Source: an uncultured Mycoplasmatota bacterium (GTDB lineage Bacteria; Bacillota_I; Bacilli_A; RF39; UBA660). Taken from it: a stretch of DNA of 23,066 bases. Below are positions 15,324 through 22,134 of the stretch, one piece after another. A model generated the notes under the pieces. It searched no databases. It saw only the letters and a program-made list of their open reading frames with translations, and was not told the origin of the DNA. The stretch is from assembly GCA_900546245.1 (NCBI GenBank), contig URBY01000018.1, positions 1 to 23,066 on the forward strand. The letters run 5' to 3'. Within the stretch, counting starts at the first letter, position 1, and every line of letters starts with the position of its first letter. The position numbers and the translations under genes are program-made.

Positions 15324-15887
15324 CTAGTGCATTATTTTTCTATTACTTTCTTCATTTTTATTACTTTTTTCATAATAACTATCAATTTTAAATAACAAGT
15401 TCTGACATTCATTATTTTCTACTCCATTATTATCTAAATTATTTATCATATAACTTCTATCAAAGTACCTAGAATCTACAAATGACTTTATCATTAAATC
15501 TGTTAATTTTGGCATTCTTTTTAAAATATCATCAATAGCTATTATAGGCATTCCTTTAATTGAATCTAATATTAATAATTCTGCTTCTGATATATTTAAA
15601 TCATCAACAAAACTTTTATTAGTTTTTAAAATTGTTACATAACCACTATAAATAGCATAGTAATGTTTTTTTACTATATTTTTTAATAATTCTTTCCTAA
15701 TATCCTCTTTACTTAAACTAGATATATAATTTCTAGCATCTTTATTTTTTGTAAAACCATTTGGGTTATCATATAATGCATAATTTTCAAGTGCCGAAAC
15801 TATATTTTCATAGCATGCGTAATCGCCACCTTTTTCCATTGTTGTCAAAATAGAATAATCTATCATACTAAGTTCTGTACTCTTCAT
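15324..15887 (-). CDS. unknown soluble protein (187 residues)
   Basis: I do not recognise this protein. It is soluble-looking and rich in charged and aromatic residues. It begins MKSTELSMIDYSILTTMEKGGDYACYENI, which resembles a small winged-helix-like segment, as does ISEAELLILDSIKGMPIIAIDDILKRMP (residues about 99-126). Two such segments would suggest nucleic-acid or protein binding, but there is no clear helix-turn-helix signature. The C-terminus is acidic and Asn-rich. ATG at 15887 has AGGTG 8 bases upstream, and TACAAT at about 15910 could be its -10 box. The fic gene follows on the same strand behind a separate promoter. Confidence 0.75.
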   Translation of the reverse strand: MKSTELSMIDYSILTTMEKGGDYACYENIVSALENYALYDNPNGFTKNKDARNYISSLSKEDIRKELLKNIVKKHYYAIYSGYVTILKTNKSFVDDLNISEAELLILDSIKGMPIIAIDDILKRMPKLTDLMIKSFVDSRYFDRSYMINNLDNNGVENNECQNLLFKIDSYYEKSNKNEESNRKIMH

Positions 15888-15963
15888 TTTTCTTCACCTA
15901 TTTTATTGTAACACTTAATAATAATTAATTCATAATTAAAACTAAAATTTTACATTTTATTAC

Positions 15964-15987
15964 AAAAAAAAGCAAGTTATCTTGCTT
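15964..15987 (-). terminator. intrinsic terminator of spoVS
   Basis: AAGCAAG/CTTGCTT with loop ATAA (15987 to 15970) is followed by T residues to 15964. The spoVS stop codon TAA is in the hairpin loop. Confidence 0.85.
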
Positions 15988-16237
15988 CTACAATTAATTT
16001 AATAGCAGTTCTTTCTTCTGAATCAATTAAGATATCAGTAAATGCTGGTATACATACTAAATTTTTACCAGATGGTGCGACAAAACCTCTTGCAATTGCA
16101 ATTGCTTTAATAGCTTGATTTAATGCACCTGCTCCTATTGCTTGCATTTCTACTGACGATTTTTCTCTAAATACATTTGCAAGTGCTCCTGCAACTGAAT
16201 TTGGATTTGATTTTGATGAAACCTTGATTGTTTCCAT
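15977..16237 (-). CDS. spoVS: SpoVS-family protein
   Basis: The product is 86 residues, exactly the length of B. subtilis SpoVS, and nearly the whole chain follows the family: NPNSVAGALANVF, EMQAIGAGALNQA, KAIAIARGFVAPSG, CIPAFTDI and a C-terminal ERTAIKLIVEAR. SpoVS is an Alba-like small protein needed for normal coat and septum development in sporulating Bacillus; homologues also occur in bacteria not known to sporulate, where the role is unclear. ATG at 16237 has AAGGAGG 8 bases upstream. It is a single-gene unit between the terminator of the TPR gene and its own hairpin. No sporulation gene surrounds it, so its presence does not show that this organism forms spores. Confidence 0.97.
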   Translation of the reverse strand: METIKVSSKSNPNSVAGALANVFREKSSVEMQAIGAGALNQAIKAIAIARGFVAPSGKNLVCIPAFTDILIDSEERTAIKLIVEAR

Positions 16238-16271
16238 ATTTCTTGCCTCCTTAGTATTACACTAAAGTATA

Positions 16272-16310
16272 TGAAAAAAATAAAAAAATATTTATAAAAT
16301 ATAAATATTT
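16272..16310 (-). terminator. terminator of the methyltransferase-to-TPR operon
   Basis: AAATATTTAT/ATAAATATTT with a 5-nt loop (16310 to 16286) follows the TGA stop at once. Two long T runs separated by one A follow. Confidence 0.7.
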
Positions 16311-17147
16311 TCAAAATTTTAATTTATATGATAATGATTGACTTTGTGTTCTATTTCTATGTTTATAAGGATATATATTAACAATATCTTTAGTATTTAA
16401 ATTAGTGGAAATAACTAAATAATCGGTATTTTTTCCATTTATTTTTCCAACACCAGGATCTTTAATAATATATCTATCAAAGATATCAAAATATGTAGGT
16501 TCAATATTTTTAATTTTTTCTTTTGCATAAATTATTAAATTTTTAACATCAATATCCTCTTTAAAATTCTTTCTTTTTTTAATTATTTGTTCCAATATTC
16601 TTTCATTATAAACAACTATTTGAGATGAAAAATATGGAAGAAATTCTTTTTTCAAAATTAAATTTAACTCAGGATATTTTTCTTTATAAATGTATCTTCT
16701 TAAAATTCCAATTTCTACTTCATTATCACATACATATTCTTCAGGTATCATACAAAAATAATTATATGCTTCTTCATAATTTTCCTCTTTTATTAAAATT
16801 ACAATATATTGTATAAGTGATTTTATCATTCCCTTTTTATATGAATCAAAAAATAATTCTTTAGCTTTTTGATATTCCATTTTACTATTATAAACAATTC
16901 CTAAATAATATTCAATTTCCATATTATCCATATATCTTTTAGATATTTTAATTACTTCATCATAATTACCTTGTTTGATTAATATTTTTATATAAGAAAT
17001 TATCGCATATTCTTCATCTGGATACATATTTATAAATTTAACTAATTCTCTTCTTGCAAAATCTGTTTTATTATTTCTAAGTAAATTTTCTATTGAATTA
17101 TAATATTTTTCTTTTTTTAATCTTTCCTCACTTTTATTATTTCTCAC
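16311..17147 (-). CDS. TPR-like helical repeat protein, unknown role
   Basis: This 278-residue protein has a run of helical repeats in its first 150 residues. The patterns DFARRELVKFINMYPDEEYAIISYIKILIKQGNYDEV and YYLGIVYNSKMEYQKAKELFFDSYKKG are TPR-like, so it is probably a scaffold for protein contacts. No signal peptide or membrane span. The rest has a conserved-looking FDRYIIKDPGVGKINGKNTDYLVIS segment of unknown meaning. The most likely start is GTG at 17147 with GGGGG 6 bases upstream, overlapping the metallo-hydrolase stop by 11 bases; upstream ATG codons at 17183 and 17207 lie far inside that gene and lack a ribosome-binding site. Last gene of the run from the methyltransferase. Confidence 0.75.
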   Translation of the reverse strand: MRNNKSEERLKKEKYYNSIENLLRNNKTDFARRELVKFINMYPDEEYAIISYIKILIKQGNYDEVIKISKRYMDNMEIEYYLGIVYNSKMEYQKAKELFFDSYKKGMIKSLIQYIVILIKEENYEEAYNYFCMIPEEYVCDNEVEIGILRRYIYKEKYPELNLILKKEFLPYFSSQIVVYNERILEQIIKKRKNFKEDIDVKNLIIYAKEKIKNIEPTYFDIFDRYIIKDPGVGKINGKNTDYLVISTNLNTKDIVNIYPYKHRNRTQSQSLSYKLKF

Positions 17148-17715
17148 AATATACCCCCATATAATAATTATTTTTCTTTTCATAATCAAGAGTTGTTTCT
17201 CTTCCATGACCTGGATAAACTATAATTTCATCATTATATTTATATATTTTTTTTAGTGAAAATATCATATCATTAAAATTTGAATATTCTAAATCCGTTC
17301 TTCCAATAGAATTTCTAAATAAAAAATCTCCGGTAAACATAATATTATCCTCGTAAAAATAATATGTAACTAAATCATTTCTATGACCAGGAGTATATAT
17401 TACTTCAAATTTAAATTTATCTAATTCATATTTTGATTCACTAACATTAATTAAATTTTCATATGATATTTCATTATTTATATTATTATAAAAAAGAGGA
17501 ACATTATATTTATTTAATACTTCTTCTAAAGCTCCTATATGATCAAAATGTGCATGTGTTATTAAAACAGCTACCACATTTAAAGATAATTTTTTTATTG
17601 TTTCATCAATTTTATGAAACTCATCACCAGGATCAACAATTGTACAACTCTTGTCCTTGATAATTAAATAACAATTTTCTTCTAAATTTCCTACTACTAT
17701 TTTTTTTACTACCAC
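17137..17715 (-). CDS. metallo-beta-lactamase-fold hydrolase, glyoxalase II-like
   Basis: A 192-residue single-domain metallo-hydrolase of the YqgX/glyoxalase-II-like group, cytoplasmic. Metal ligands are all present: THAHFDH (His54, His56, Asp58, His59), YTPGH (His111), FTGD (Asp130) and YPGHG (His170). The group usually hydrolyses thioesters such as S-lactoylglutathione-type compounds; the real substrate here cannot be told, and the C-terminal substrate-binding domain of true glyoxalase II is missing. The likely start is GTG at 17715 with AGGTG 7 bases upstream and no in-frame ATG nearby. It begins 10 bases after the HAD gene stop and overlaps the TPR gene, so it is part of the same operon. 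Confidence 0.92.
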   Translation of the reverse strand: MVVKKIVVGNLEENCYLIIKDKSCTIVDPGDEFHKIDETIKKLSLNVVAVLITHAHFDHIGALEEVLNKYNVPLFYNNINNEISYENLINVSESKYELDKFKFEVIYTPGHRNDLVTYYFYEDNIMFTGDFLFRNSIGRTDLEYSNFNDMIFSLKKIYKYNDEIIVYPGHGRETTLDYEKKNNYYMGVYCEK

Positions 17716-17725
17716 TTTACTTCAC

Positions 17726-18229
17726 CTATTTAAATATATCTAAAATTTCTTCTAAAGATGTTATATTTTTAAATTTACAATTCCTTTCTTTTTCTTTTGT
17801 AAACTTTATTCCTATTCCTCCAGATTCTTCCCAATCTATTAAATTACCTGAATAATCATCAACAAGTATTGCACCTTTTGTTTGAGTCATTTTTGTTTTT
17901 GAAACTCCAGATGGAACAGGTATTATTGTTAAATCATTAGTAATACCATCTAAAAATTTAATTTTGGCTTTTGCTTCTTTAAGTGAATTTACATGTGTTA
18001 AAATTGATATATTAAATTTACCTGATTCACTTAGTTTTTTTATAGCATTTACACTATCATTTAAAGCAACAGAATCATCTATTAATTCTTCCCAATCTAT
18101 CTTAGAAAATAATTTACTCATTTCTTTTGTTTGAGTTTTATAGTCTAAATTAAGTTGTTTAGCAAGTTTATAAACAGGAGGTAAAGTATCTAATATTACT
18201 CCATCAAAATCTATATATAAGTTTCTCAT
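17726..18229 (-). CDS. HAD-superfamily phosphatase, 5'(3')-nucleotidase-like
   Basis: A 167-residue HAD hydrolase. The nucleophile motif is YIDFDGVILDT (Asp7, Asp9), motif II is NISILTHVNS (a Thr/Ser position), a lysine follows in VSKTKMTQTKG, and motif IV is LVDDYSGNL, a form typical for the NT5C-like 5'(3')-deoxyribonucleotidase group. The cap is small and helical (residues about 20-65). It would dephosphorylate a nucleotide or similar small phosphate ester in the cytoplasm. The start ATG overlaps the stop of the pseudouridine synthase (ATGA) with GAGGAGG 7 bases upstream, so they are translationally coupled. Exact substrate is not visible. Confidence 0.85.
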   Translation of the reverse strand: MRNLYIDFDGVILDTLPPVYKLAKQLNLDYKTQTKEMSKLFSKIDWEELIDDSVALNDSVNAIKKLSESGKFNISILTHVNSLKEAKAKIKFLDGITNDLTIIPVPSGVSKTKMTQTKGAILVDDYSGNLIDWEESGGIGIKFTKEKERNCKFKNITSLEEILDIFK

Positions 18230-18888
18230 AAAATATCCTCCTCACTTTTTACTATATTCCAGTTTGGTAAGTTTTTAAAAGTCATTAATTCTTTTGTAAC
18301 TGGATGAATAAATTCTAATTTATATGCATAAAGCATTATTTGTTTTTTATCTTGAAAACCATATCTTTGATCACCATATATTGGATGATTAATATTGCTT
18401 AATTGAAGTCTTATTTGATGATGTCTACCTGTTATTAAATTTATTTTTAATAAAGATAAGTTATCTTCTTCTTTTATTACTTTATATTCTAATATAGCTT
18501 CTTTTCCATTTTTTTCATCTATATATGAGTTATGTGTTTTTTCATCTTTTGACATTTTATTTATAAGTTTATCACACTTTTTATCTAAAATGCCATGAAC
18601 TACTGTTAGATATGTTTTATGTATTTTATTAGTTCTAACTTCTTCACTTAGTCTTGATGCTGCTTTACTTGTTTTTGCAAATACCATAACTCCACCTACT
18701 GGTCTATCAAGTCTATGAACAAGTCCTAAATAAACATTACCTGGTTTATTATATTTTTCCTTTATATAATTTTTTATTATAGTAAGCATATCAAGATCAT
18801 TTGATGAATCTGCTTGAACTGGAACATTATATGGTTTAATAACTACTATAATATGATTATCTTCATATAAAATTTTCAAATTATTCAT
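18226..18888 (-). CDS. RluA-family pseudouridine synthase
   Basis: Converts uridine to pseudouridine in rRNA or tRNA. The family signature HRLDRPVGG is at about residue 58 with catalytic Asp61, preceded by YEDNHIIVVIKPYNVPVQAD, and the C-terminal part has KTYLTVVHG, ITGRHHQIRLQL and YGDQRYG. At about 220 residues it lacks the N-terminal S4 domain of RluD and RluC, as in the small RluA-type members. I prefer the ATG at 18888, which makes an 8-base overlap with the methyltransferase stop; earlier in-frame starts at 18906 and 18915 lack a better ribosome-binding site. Target position on RNA cannot be told. Gene order after an RNA methyltransferase fits an RNA modification unit. Confidence 0.93.
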   Translation of the reverse strand: MNNLKILYEDNHIIVVIKPYNVPVQADSSNDLDMLTIIKNYIKEKYNKPGNVYLGLVHRLDRPVGGVMVFAKTSKAASRLSEEVRTNKIHKTYLTVVHGILDKKCDKLINKMSKDEKTHNSYIDEKNGKEAILEYKVIKEEDNLSLLKINLITGRHHQIRLQLSNINHPIYGDQRYGFQDKKQIMLYAYKLEFIHPVTKELMTFKNLPNWNIVKSEEDIL

Positions 18889-19750
18889 CTTTTTCCCATC
18901 TTCCATAAATACCACATGGTAAAACTAAATCACTATTTTCCATAGGAAGACCAACTTCACCACTACTAATTTTACCTTTATATTTTTTATTTATTGTAAG
19001 ACTTAATATATTTTCAAGTACTTTTGGACTCATTCCTGTTGTATATGAATTAATTAAGAAAAATAATGGATCATCACTTAATACATCTTCACATAGTTTA
19101 ATTAATTTAAATAAACTTTCTTCTATATTCCAAACTTCTTTATTTGCTCCTCTACCAAATGATGGTGGATCCATAATAATCGCATCATATTTATGACCCC
19201 TTCTTATTTCTCTTTGAACAAATTTAATTACATCATCTACAATAAATCTTACATTTTTATCTTGAAGATTTGAACTTATTATATTTTCTTTTGCCCACGC
19301 AGTCATACCTTTTGATGAATCAACATGTACAACGTCTGCTCCTGCATAAGCACAAGCAACTGTCGCACCACCTGTATACGCAAATAAATTAAGTACATTT
19401 ATATGTCTATTACTTTTCTTTATTTTATCTATCATATAATCCCAATTTACAGCCTGTTCTGGAAATAAACCTGTATGTTTAAATCCCATTAATTTAATAT
19501 TGAATGTTAAATCTTTGTAACTAACTGTCCATCTATCAGAAATATTATTTTTGTATTCCCAGTATCCACCACCTGTTTTACTTCTATGATAAACAGCATT
19601 TGTTTTATCCCATAATTTTGGATTCGTTTTTTCATCCCATATTATTTGTGGATCTGGTCTTGATAATATTATTCCATTCCAAGACTCAAGTTTCATTCCA
19701 CCTGACATATCTAATATTTTATAATCTTTCCAAGAATTTGCTAAATTCAT
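18881..19750 (-). CDS. class I SAM-dependent RNA methyltransferase, RlmI-like
   Basis: A 289-residue methyltransferase of the Methyltrans_SAM type. The SAM-binding motif NLFAYTGGATVACAYAG is at residues 121-137, VHVDSS is the acidic second motif, and DPPSFGRG (194-201) is the catalytic loop typical of this RNA-cytosine or guanine methyltransferase group. RlmI of E. coli has an N-terminal PUA domain that is absent here; instead about 95 residues of beta-rich sequence (GGYWEYKNNISDRWTVSYKD) precede the core. The probable target is 23S rRNA, not certain. ATG at 19750 has only a weak GGAAGTG upstream. TATAAT at 19782 to 19777 is a good -10 box without a clear -35. First gene of the run that continues to the TPR protein. 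Confidence 0.88.
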   Translation of the reverse strand: MNLANSWKDYKILDMSGGMKLESWNGIILSRPDPQIIWDEKTNPKLWDKTNAVYHRSKTGGGYWEYKNNISDRWTVSYKDLTFNIKLMGFKHTGLFPEQAVNWDYMIDKIKKSNRHINVLNLFAYTGGATVACAYAGADVVHVDSSKGMTAWAKENIISSNLQDKNVRFIVDDVIKFVQREIRRGHKYDAIIMDPPSFGRGANKEVWNIEESLFKLIKLCEDVLSDDPLFFLINSYTTGMSPKVLENILSLTINKKYKGKISSGEVGLPMENSDLVLPCGIYGRWEKDE

Positions 19751-19793
19751 CTTTAATCACTTCCAAATCTATATGTATTATACCTTATAGAAG

Positions 19794-19818
19794 CAAAAAA
19801 AACTAGATATAACTAGTT
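19794..19818 (-). terminator. terminator after the 144-residue-type unknown gene
   Basis: AACTAG/CTAGTT with a 6-nt loop (19818 to 19801) is followed by eight T residues. The stop codon TAG of the unknown protein at 19813 is part of the upstream arm of the stem. Confidence 0.8.
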
Positions 19819-20244
19819 AATTTTTTTACTATCACCCATTTTATAACTTAAATACTTTTGTACTTCTTCTTCATTTGTATCTTTAAAAAATTCTATTGCA
19901 TTCTCTATTCTTTTAATCTGATTTTCATAATTTTTTAAACAAAAATCAATAATAGAATAATCATTTATAACAGACTTTTCATATGAATCACATACATGAT
20001 ACTTAATAGTATTTATTAAAATAAATAAACATAATAATATTGAAATATAATTTTTATCATTACATACGCATATTATACTAATTATAGACTCAATTATTAC
20101 TTTAATTGAACAATTTTGTTTTTCATAATTAATATCTTCAAAAAAATCATCAACATTTTTTGAAAAATCATCAGTATTAATACATTCTGATTTAAAATAA
20201 TTTGATAATTCTCTTAATATTTTTATATATTCTTTTTTATTCAT
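19813..20244 (-). CDS. unknown cysteine-containing protein (143 residues)
   Basis: No family recognised. The N-terminal third is charged and helical (NKKEYIKILRELSNYFKSE). The middle has a hydrophobic stretch with cysteines, IESIISIICVCNDKNYISILLCLFILINTI (about residues 53-82), which could be one or two short membrane or buried helices. The C-terminus is charged and helical (NQIKRIENAIEFFKD). I chose ATG at 20244 with GAGG 9 bases upstream; a TTG 15 bases earlier is part of the previous gene. It begins one base after the stop of the coiled-coil protein, so the two are co-expressed and may work together. Confidence 0.7.
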   Translation of the reverse strand: MNKKEYIKILRELSNYFKSECINTDDFSKNVDDFFEDINYEKQNCSIKVIIESIISIICVCNDKNYISILLCLFILINTIKYHVCDSYEKSVINDYSIIDFCLKNYENQIKRIENAIEFFKDTNEEEVQKYLSYKMGDSKKIN

Positions 20245-20245
20245 A

Positions 20246-20650
20246 CTAATTTGCCTCAAAATAAGAATTTATTTGTTCAAAATTTTTACTATAACATTTC
20301 TTTTTAATTTCATTTATATTATTTTCTTGATCAAATTTGTTAATTTCTTCTTCTACTTTTTTATATTCTTCATCAAAACTTTCTAAACTTTTATCTAGTA
20401 ATTCATTTTGTAATTCAATTTCATATTTTTGTGTTTTTTTGTAAATACCAAATGTAATAATACTTAAAAATAGAACCTTCATCCTAAAAAGTTTATATTC
20501 AAAAAAATACGTATTATAAGTAATTCTTAAAGATTCTAACTGATCTTTTAAATTATAAATTGCTTTTTTATTTTCTTCTTTTGTACTATTAATATCATTT
20601 AATATAACTTTTAATTCTTGTAAATATCTAAATAATTCTTTATCATTCAT
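20246..20650 (-). CDS. unknown coiled-coil protein with one hydrophobic segment (134 residues)
   Basis: No family recognised. Two long charged helices (about 1-45 and 72-115, with heptad-like spacing as in LFRYLQELKVILNDI and KVEEEINKFDQENNINEIKKK) flank a hydrophobic segment of about 17 residues (KVLFLSIITFGIYK) that could be a single membrane span or a hairpin. This shape suggests a membrane-anchored coiled-coil adaptor. ATG at 20650 has AAGGTG 8 bases upstream, and a strong promoter lies just before it (20679-20707). The next gene starts one base after its stop. Confidence 0.75.
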   Translation of the reverse strand: MNDKELFRYLQELKVILNDINSTKEENKKAIYNLKDQLESLRITYNTYFFEYKLFRMKVLFLSIITFGIYKKTQKYEIELQNELLDKSLESFDEEYKKVEEEINKFDQENNINEIKKKCYSKNFEQINSYFEAN

Positions 20651-20678
20651 ACAACATTCACCTTTTTCTTAAGTATAT

Positions 20679-20707
20679 AGTATAAATAGGTAAATTTCAT
20701 TTGTCAA
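20679..20707 (-). promoter_or_regulatory. promoter of the two-gene unknown unit
   Basis: TTGACA (20707 to 20702), a 17-bp spacer and TATACT (20684 to 20679). The -35 box is inside the last codons of the upstream exonuclease gene, whose TGA stop lies in the spacer. Confidence 0.75.
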
Positions 20708-21242
20708 TTTTTTGTTTTTTATTTTTACAATACTGATATAAATCATTACAAGTTAAAGAATCATCTAATGCTCTATGTGAATTATAATTTAATCCTAAAT
20801 ATTCTTTCAATGTTTTTAATCTATGGTTTTTACTATCATAAATTGTTATTCTAGAAAGAAGTAAAGTATCAACTATTCTATTTTTTAAATGTTTTAAATG
20901 TAGTTTTGTAATATTTGCTTCTATAAAATCATAATCAAATTTTACATTATGACCAATAATTGTATAATCTTCAATAAAATCTAAAAATTTAGGAAGTACT
21001 ACATCTATTTTATCTTTTCCTTTTAAGTCATCATCTGTAATACCAGTAACATCTGTTATTATTTGATTTAATTTTATTTCTGGATTTATTAAATAACTAA
21101 ACTCATCTATTTTCTTATTATCTTTATATTTTATCGCACCTATTTCAATGATTTTGTCTTTTTTAGGATTAAGACCACTTGTTTCTATATCAAAAACAAC
21201 ATAATCATCAGGTAACTCATTTGTTCTTAAACTCTGATACAT
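20697..21242 (-). CDS. DEDDh 3'-5' exonuclease, DnaQ/PolC-epsilon-like
   Basis: A stand-alone 181-residue exonuclease domain of the DnaQ superfamily. All catalytic residues are visible: Asp18 and Glu20 in VVFDIETSG, Asp103 in IIGHNVKFDYDF, and His156 and Asp161 in NSHRALDDS, so it is the DEDDh type. The family degrades DNA or RNA from the 3' end with two metal ions and includes the proofreading part of PolC and several repair or RNase T-like nucleases. No polymerase or helicase domain is attached. ATG at 21242 follows a weak GAAAGAGA. A strong promoter (21283-21311) starts inside the preceding SDR gene. Which nucleic acid is cut is unknown. Confidence 0.93.
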   Translation of the reverse strand: MYQSLRTNELPDDYVVFDIETSGLNPKKDKIIEIGAIKYKDNKKIDEFSYLINPEIKLNQIITDVTGITDDDLKGKDKIDVVLPKFLDFIEDYTIIGHNVKFDYDFIEANITKLHLKHLKNRIVDTLLLSRITIYDSKNHRLKTLKEYLGLNYNSHRALDDSLTCNDLYQYCKNKKQKIDK

Positions 21243-21282
21243 ATTAATCTCTTTCTAGCACATTAAGTAAAAGTGCATTTAT

Positions 21283-21311
21283 ATTATAATTGTTTATGCC
21301 TATTTTTTCAA
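21283..21311 (-). promoter_or_regulatory. promoter of the exonuclease gene
   Basis: TTGAAA (21311 to 21306), a 17-bp spacer and a perfect TATAAT (21288 to 21283). The -35 box is inside the last codons of the SDR gene. The short leader can form a GCAC/GTGC hairpin. Confidence 0.75.
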
Positions 21312-22076
21312 GAATTTAATATATAATTTTATTAATAAATTTTGAAGAAATGGAGCTCTATACATTTCTTTTGGATTTTCTTCTTTTACTGCTTTTATAA
21401 TTTGTTTTGTAATAGAATCATACTTTCTTTTAGCAGAAAAATCTAATATTTCATTTTCTAAGTTTCTTATTGAATCATAAAAATCTTTAAAAATAGTTTC
21501 TTCATTATATTTATTTTCTATCATGAATCTATTAAACCCTGTTTTGTAAAGACCTGGTTCTATAATAGATACTTTTATATTTTTGTTTATTGCTTTTATT
21601 TCTTTTCTTAAACATTTACCTATCATTGTAATACTTGCTTTAGTTCCCGCATATATTCCAAAAAATGGAATTGATATATTTGATATCATAGAAGACATAA
21701 TTATTATTTTACCATTACCCTTTTCTATCATTTTATTGATAACCTTTTTTATAAGTTCAAAATTTGATAGAACATTTACTTCATAACTATATCTAAATTT
21801 TTCTGTATCTATATCGATAATACTACCTCCATATCCAACCGCAGCATTACTTATTAATATATCGATATTTATTTCATTTAATTTTTTTAAATCATTTTTA
21901 TTCGTAACATCTAATTTAAAAGTATCTATATTGTCCATATTTTTAACTTTATTATTTAATACTTCTAATTGTTTATCATTTTCTGTTGTTAAAAAAACAT
22001 GATATCCTTTTTTTGCAAGATTAATTCCAGCATTATATCCAAGACCAGATGCTGAACCTGTTATTAAAATATTCAT
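21300..22076 (-). CDS. short-chain dehydrogenase/reductase
   Basis: A classical SDR of about 258 residues that oxidises or reduces a small molecule with NAD(P)(H). The dinucleotide-binding motif is TGSASGLG near the N-terminus, NAAVGYGG follows in the middle, the catalytic serine is in IIIMSSMIS, and the YxxxK motif is YAGTK; the PG motif is IIEPGLYKT. ATG at 22076 is chosen because GGTGAT lies upstream and the binding motif begins at residue 6, as in the family; the longer frame begins with TTG inside the terminator of the previous gene. Substrate not visible; the C-terminus ends with a hydrophobic, basic stretch (LIKLYIKFLKK). Confidence 0.92.
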   Translation of the reverse strand: MNILITGSASGLGYNAGINLAKKGYHVFLTTENDKQLEVLNNKVKNMDNIDTFKLDVTNKNDLKKLNEINIDILISNAAVGYGGSIIDIDTEKFRYSYEVNVLSNFELIKKVINKMIEKGNGKIIIMSSMISNISIPFFGIYAGTKASITMIGKCLRKEIKAINKNIKVSIIEPGLYKTGFNRFMIENKYNEETIFKDFYDSIRNLENEILDFSAKRKYDSITKQIIKAVKEENPKEMYRAPFLQNLLIKLYIKFLKK

Positions 22077-22101
22077 ATTTATCACCAATAGTATTTTGTT
22101 C

Positions 22102-22132
22102 AAAAAAAAAGAAATACATACAAATATTTCTT
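22102..22132 (-). terminator. terminator of the surface-protein gene
   Basis: AAGAAATA/TATTTCTT (22132 to 22109) with an 8-nt loop is followed by nine T residues. It starts right after the TAA stop. Confidence 0.8.
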
Positions 22133-22134
22133 AT

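Noticed and set aside
16238..16271. Sigma-H or other sporulation promoter before spoVS
   Set aside because: The short leader has TATACT and TAATAC but no matching -35 element of any type that I can defend.
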